A stretch of 64,000 bases of DNA, taken from Lysobacteraceae bacterium NML07-0707 (GTDB lineage: Bacteria; Pseudomonadota; Gammaproteobacteria; Xanthomonadales; Xanthomonadaceae). The notes beneath the pieces are model-generated. The model saw only the letters and a program-made list of their open reading frames with translations. It ran no database searches and was not told the DNA's origin. The stretch is from the NCBI GenBank assembly GCA_002798295.1, contig NWQT01000022.1, forward strand, positions 1 through 64,000, given 5' to 3'. Each line of letters opens with the position of its first letter. Within the stretch, counting starts at the first letter, position 1. Positions 60,181 through 64,000 of this stretch are shown one piece after another. The translations under genes and the position numbers were made by a program.

Positions 60181-62385
60181 ATGAAGCTACCCATCTCGCC
60201 CCGCCCGCTTGCTGCCGCCCTCTCGCTGGCACTGGCCACCACCGTTCTTGGCGCCTGCGCGACCACGCCTTCGGCCAGCGCCGGCAAGTCTGCCGCCAGC
60301 AGCAACGTCGCCAGGGCCGATAACCCCTTCTTCCAGGCCAGCCCGCTGCCGCTGCAATACCCGCAGTTTGACAAAATTCGCGACCAGCACTTTGCGGCAG
60401 CCTTCGACCAGGGCATGGCCGAGCAGCTCAAGGAGGTGGAAGCCATCGCCAACAATCCGGCTGCACCGACCTTTGAAAACACCATCGTGGCCATGGAAAA
60501 CTCTGGCCAAACTCTGGGACGCGCCACTGCGGTGTTCTTCAACCTCAGCAGCACCGATACCAATGACGTACGCAAAAAACTGCAATCAGACTACGCGCCG
60601 AAGTTCTCCGCCCACAGCGATGCCATCCGCCTGAACCCGAAGCTGTTTGCCCGCATCAAGGCGCTGTACGAAAGCCGCAGCACCCTGGGGCTGGACGCCG
60701 AAAGCCTGCGTCTGGTTGAGCGCTATCACGATGATTTCGTGCGTGCCGGTGCGGCACTGGATGAGGCGCAAAAGACCCGGATGCGCGAAATCAATACCCG
60801 CATGGCCGCGCTCGGCACCCAGTTCAGCCAGAACGTGCTGGCTGAAGTCAATGACTCTGCCGTGGTAGTCGATAGCCGTGCGGAACTTGCCGGCCTTACC
60901 GATGCGCAGATTGAAGCCGCAGCTGCAGCCGCCAAATCGCGTGGCCTGGATGGCAAATACGTCATCACCCTGCTCAATACCACCGGCCAGCCGCCGCTGT
61001 CGCAGCTGGAAAACCGCGCCCTGCGCGAGCGCATCCACAAGGCTTCGGTCAACCGTGGCAGCCGTGGCAACCAGTGGGACAACACCGCCATCGTCGCGGA
61101 AATGACCCGTCTGCGCGCCGAGCGCGCCAAGCTGCTGGGCTACCCGGATTTCGCCAGCTTCTCGCTGGCCAACCAGACCGCAGGCAACAAGGAAGCCGTC
61201 AACCGCATGCTTGAGCAACTGGCTCCAGCGGCAGTGGCCAATGCCCGTCGCGAAGGCGCCGAGTTGCAGGCACTGATTGATGCCGAACAAAAGGCCAAGG
61301 GCGAGCCGAGCTTCCAGCTCGAAGCCTGGGACTGGGACTTCTACAGCGAAAAACTGCGCAAGGCCAAGTACGATTTTGACGCCGCCGAGCTCAAGCCGTA
61401 TCTGGAAATGAAGTCGGTGCTGGAAAACGGCGTGTTCTTTGCCGCCAACAAGTTCTACGGCATCAGCTTCAAGGAGCGCACCGACCTGCCCAAATACCAT
61501 CCCGATACCTGGGTATATGACGTCATCGACCGTGACGGCAGTCAGCTCGCCATCTTCATCTTCGACCCGTATGCGCGTGATTCCAAGCGCGGCGGTGCCT
61601 GGATGAACAGCTATGTGCAGCAATCGCGCCTGGAAGGCAGCAAGCCGGTGGTCGCCAACCACCAGAACATCACCAAGCCACCGGCAGGTGAGCCGACCCT
61701 GCTGACCTGGGACGAAGTCACCACCATGTTCCACGAGTTCGGCCACGCCCTGCACGGCATGTTCTCGAACGTGACCTACCCGTATTTCTCCGGCACCAGT
61801 GTGCCGCGCGACTTTGTGGAATTCCCCTCGCAGGTCAATGAAATGTGGGCTGACTGGCCGGAAGTCCTCGCCAACTATGCCAAGCACCACCAGACTGGCG
61901 CGCCCATGCCGGCTGCACTTTTGCAAAAGGTCGAAGCCGCCAGCAAGTTCAACGAAGGCTTCCGCACCACCGAATACCTTGGCGCCGCCCTGCTCGACCA
62001 GCGCTGGCACCAGGTGCCGGCCGACAAGCTGCCGCAGGCTGCCAACGTGATTGGCTATGAAGTACAAGCGCTCAAGGACGTGGGTCTTGATTACGCCGTG
62101 GTGCCGCCACGCTACCGCACCACCTACTTCAGCCACATCATGGGCGGCTATGCCGCCGGCTATTACGCCTATATCTGGTCGGAAGTGCTCGATGCCAATA
62201 CCGTGAAATGGATTCGCGACAACGGCGGCCTGACCCGCACCAACGGCGACCGCCTGCGTGACCGCCTGCTCTCGCAAGGCGGCAGCAAGGACGCAATGGC
62301 GCTGTTCCGCGACTTCACCGGCGGCAAGGAACCGCAAATCCAACCGCTGCTGGAACGCCGCGGCCTGGATACCAAGAGTCAATAA
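60181..62385 (+). CDS. dcp: M3-family peptidyl-dipeptidase, lipoprotein form
   Basis: A 734-residue zinc metallopeptidase that removes dipeptides from C termini of short peptides. The N-terminal lipoprotein signal (TTVLGACATT, lipid Cys near residue 25) predicts envelope location, unlike the cytoplasmic E. coli Dcp. The zinc motif HEFGHALHG begins at His518, and FVEFPSQVNEMW, with the third ligand region, follows. GGYAAGYYAYIWSEVLDAN near the C terminus is diagnostic. A MITE-like element lies directly downstream. Confidence 0.94.
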   Translation: MKLPISPRPLAAALSLALATTVLGACATTPSASAGKSAASSNVARADNPFFQASPLPLQYPQFDKIRDQHFAAAFDQGMAEQLKEVEAIANNPAAPTFENTIVAMENSGQTLGRATAVFFNLSSTDTNDVRKKLQSDYAPKFSAHSDAIRLNPKLFARIKALYESRSTLGLDAESLRLVERYHDDFVRAGAALDEAQKTRMREINTRMAALGTQFSQNVLAEVNDSAVVVDSRAELAGLTDAQIEAAAAAAKSRGLDGKYVITLLNTTGQPPLSQLENRALRERIHKASVNRGSRGNQWDNTAIVAEMTRLRAERAKLLGYPDFASFSLANQTAGNKEAVNRMLEQLAPAAVANARREGAELQALIDAEQKAKGEPSFQLEAWDWDFYSEKLRKAKYDFDAAELKPYLEMKSVLENGVFFAANKFYGISFKERTDLPKYHPDTWVYDVIDRDGSQLAIFIFDPYARDSKRGGAWMNSYVQQSRLEGSKPVVANHQNITKPPAGEPTLLTWDEVTTMFHEFGHALHGMFSNVTYPYFSGTSVPRDFVEFPSQVNEMWADWPEVLANYAKHHQTGAPMPAALLQKVEAASKFNEGFRTTEYLGAALLDQRWHQVPADKLPQAANVIGYEVQALKDVGLDYAVVPPRYRTTYFSHIMGGYAAGYYAYIWSEVLDANTVKWIRDNGGLTRTNGDRLRDRLLSQGGSKDAMALFRDFTGGKEPQIQPLLERRGLDTKSQ

Positions 62386-62393
62386 GCGCCCTT

Positions 62394-62554
62394 AAAGCCT
62401 GTTCAGAGGCTTCTAGCGTAACCGTTTTTCAAGAAAATCCGTGTATGTACAGACGGGAGTACTTGCAAGATTGAACACCTTGCGAGTATTTCCAACGCTG
62501 CAGAAGCGGCTTTTAACCGAAAGACGCCCGCGACCTAGCCTTTGAACAGGCTTT
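62394..62554. mobile_element. MITE-like non-coding element with terminal inverted repeats
   Basis: About 160 non-coding bases are bounded by a 16-base inverted repeat: AGCCTGTTCAGAGGCT (62396-62411) and AGCCTTTGAACAGGCT (62537-62552), matching at 15 of 16 positions; flanking A/T bases extend the match. Inside, TACTTGCAAG (62460-62469) and CTTGCGAGTA (62479-62488) form a second stem. It has no coding capacity. It sits 9 bases after dcp and may also act as its transcript end. No target duplication could be confirmed. Confidence 0.6.
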
Positions 62555-62625
62555 TTGCTGCCTGTGCGGCAGTGAACCCCATTACTCATGTGCGAAACCT
62601 GCCCTGCAATTTTTAGGGCACGTCA

Positions 62626-63145
62626 TCAAATCATCCAAATGATGGCCGAGACGAGGTGGATGGCGCCCAGGAAGTTACATGCCGTCTTGTCATAACGCGT
62701 AGCAATGGCACGCCATTGCTTCAGGCGGGCAAAGAAGTTCTCAATAGCGTTGACGTGCCTTGTAAAGTGCCGCGTCGCACTCGCGCTGCGCTTTGTTGCG
62801 GCTACGTGATGGAATCACTACCTGCTTGCCCGCAGCCCACAAGGGCTCAATCACTCTGCTATGCGCAGCATAGGCCTTGTCGGCAATCACCGTTTTGCCT
62901 GAATTGCCCGGCAACAATGCGTCTGCGTCCTCCAAGTCGTGCGCCTGCCCAGGGGAGTGGGATTACCGAGCGCATCGATGGTGGCGTGAATTTTGGAACT
63001 TACCCCCCCCCTCGGCTGCGACTGATCGCTTTGACCACCTTGGTTTTTTTAGCCCCGGCGCTGTGCTGGTGTGCTCGCACAAGGGTGGCGTCAATCATTA
63101 CCCACTCGTTGTCGGCATCCTGTGCCAATGCCGCAAAGACACGTT
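62626..63145 (-). pseudogene. IS5-family transposase remnant, 5'-truncated and frameshifted
   Basis: The minus strand encodes the C-terminal two thirds of an IS5-type (IS427-like) transposase in three frames. RVFAALAQDADNEWVMIDA through SAGAKKTKVVKAISRSRGG comes first; then KIHATIDALGNPTPLGQAHD; then LEDADALLPGNSGKTVIADKAY through RECDAALYKAR; then HVNAIENFFARLKQWRAIA to AIIWMI at the stop (62626-62628). The first shift is at a run of nine G (63003-63011); the second, near 62760, fits loss of a repeated CGTCA. A stop precedes RVFAAL and the N-terminal third is missing. The element is dead. Confidence 0.85.
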
Positions 63146-63198
63146 ATGATGCAATGCAGTGAAAGTCAGACATTCGACCGTCATTCAAGATAGAACAC

Positions 63199-64000
63199 TC
63201 AAATAGAAGCAGTGTTTTTTTCAAGCAACTCACGCAATACGGTGGTGGCGTAGCTGCCGGGGGGCAGTTGGAAAGCTAGCTGCAATACCTCAGGCGCCAA
63301 CCATTGCCAAGTGAAGTTTTCCGGCATCAGCCGCAGGCTGCGGCGTTCTTGTTTCAGGCCAGCTTGTTCCAGCCCCTCACACAAGTCTGGATACTGGGCT
63401 GCGATACGGGTTTCAAGGGCTGCAAGCGGTTGCTGGGAGCGTAGCTCACCGCGTCCCCAAAGTGCGCCGGTGGGGTGAATATCGAATGCCGCCAGGCGCG
63501 CCTGTATTGCCGCGTCCAGTGGCTCGGGGCCGAAGATACTCTGGCTGCCCGCCAGCATGAACACTTCACCTTCGAGCGCCTGATTCCAGTTGCCCGCCTG
63601 CACCCGCGTAGCCAGTATCTGGTTGAAGATTTCCGAGCGTGCGGCCGAAAGCAGTATCGAGCGCAGTTCGCGCTTTACCCGCCGCCCGGCAAACATGGCG
63701 CGGGCTTTTTGCAGATTCTCGCCATCGCGGCCAAAGCGTTGCTCGCCAAAGTAATTGGGCACGCCCTGTGCAGCGATGCGGCCAAGACGCGCTTCGATGG
63801 CTTCGCGTTCACCAGCGACTTCGCGCAGGCATAGCACAAAACGGTTGCCTGCCAATGCGCCACGCGGCAGTTTGCGGCTATGCCAGTGGCTGGCCAAAAG
63901 GCGGATGCCCTCTTGTGCTAGTCCGGCCAAGTCCGGCGCGGTCTTCCTGGGCAGCCATACCGAAAAGCGCTGACGGGTCACGGCGTTACGGTCTTTCAAG
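63199..64000 (-). CDS. truD: tRNA pseudouridine(13) synthase TruD, 5' end outside window
   Basis: Makes pseudouridine 13 in tRNA-Glu. The visible 267 codons are the C-terminal part: LKDRNAVTRQRFSVWLP at the window edge is the conserved TruD block that normally follows the catalytic Asp segment. Then come GNRFVLCLREV, the TRUD insertion domain with GVPNYFGEQRFGRDGENLQKA, and a C-terminal PENFTWQWLAPEVLQLAFQLPPGSYATTVLREL. The N terminus with the catalytic Asp lies beyond base 64000. In E. coli truD adjoins surE; here they are 26 kb apart. Confidence 0.95.
   Translation of the reverse strand, partial: LKDRNAVTRQRFSVWLPRKTAPDLAGLAQEGIRLLASHWHSRKLPRGALAGNRFVLCLREVAGEREAIEARLGRIAAQGVPNYFGEQRFGRDGENLQKARAMFAGRRVKRELRSILLSAARSEIFNQILATRVQAGNWNQALEGEVFMLAGSQSIFGPEPLDAAIQARLAAFDIHPTGALWGRGELRSQQPLAALETRIAAQYPDLCEGLEQAGLKQERRSLRLMPENFTWQWLAPEVLQLAFQLPPGSYATTVLRELLEKNTASI

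Noticed and set aside
63003-63011. Programmed frameshift site in the IS5 transposase
   Set aside because: The N-terminal third is absent and a second, independent frame break lies downstream, so a functional frameshift is not needed to explain the tract.

Overview
The window is GC-rich, densely packed chromosomal DNA from a gammaproteobacterium, most likely a member of the Xanthomonadaceae or a close relative. That placement is inferred from gene content. The arginine cluster encodes N-acetylornithine carbamoyltransferase, an acetylcitrulline-type deacetylase and a fused N-acetylglutamate kinase/synthase. Methionine synthase is split into two genes. A 1.6-kDa-scale giant enzyme is present as a ~1610-residue NAD-dependent glutamate dehydrogenase. 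surE-pcm-nlpD occurs without rpoS downstream, and a btuB-linked partial cobalamin gene set is present. No rRNA, tRNA or CRISPR array was recognised.

Layout. 1-0.5 kb: tail of an IS3-family transposase. 0.85-6.7 kb: nqrABCDEF (Na+-translocating NADH:quinone reductase). 6.7-8.6 kb: a Phd/RelE-type toxin-antitoxin pair wedged between nqrF and the Nqr accessory genes apbE and nqrM. 8.6-12.1 kb: small hypothetical gene, deaD, a HI0933-family flavoprotein. 12.1-22.1 kb: minus-strand cobalamin block (btuB, btuM, cobO, a non-coding repeat, cbiB, cobD, cobQ, cobU, cobT, cobC, cobS) headed by a cobalamin riboswitch. 22.2-29.8 kb: yceH, nadK, NAD-glutamate dehydrogenase, acyl-CoA dehydrogenase. 29.9-34.6 kb: ArsR-methyltransferase fusion regulator with a palindromic operator, then the two metH genes. 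34.7-46.2 kb: nlpD, exoD, pcm, surE, smr, an ABC exporter, tsaE, nnr, queG, mutS, pncC. 46.2-53.9 kb: arginine operon argF'-argG-argE'-argB-(membrane protein)-argC-argH. 53.9-64 kb: exported hypothetical protein, cysS, rplU-rpmA-obg, fumA, fpr, dcp, a MITE-like element, a decayed IS5-family transposase and truD, cut by the window edge.

How the parts work together. The cobalamin block imports corrinoids (BtuB, BtuM), adenosylates them (CobO) and completes the nucleotide loop (CbiB, CobD, CobQ, CobU, CobT, CobS, CobC). Two enzymes expected to need cobalamin, MetH and QueG, lie in the same window. ApbE attaches FMN to NqrB and NqrC and NqrM helps build the Nqr iron site, so the toxin-antitoxin pair sits between an enzyme and its maturation factors.

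The most interesting signal has no gene-length reading frame. Between the exported hypothetical gene and argF' lies a 14-residue open frame, MTSRARRRCCYRPA, with five arginine codons. A strong intrinsic terminator follows it, and the last codons of the frame can pair with the terminator's left arm. This has the architecture of a ribosome-mediated transcription attenuator for the whole arginine operon.
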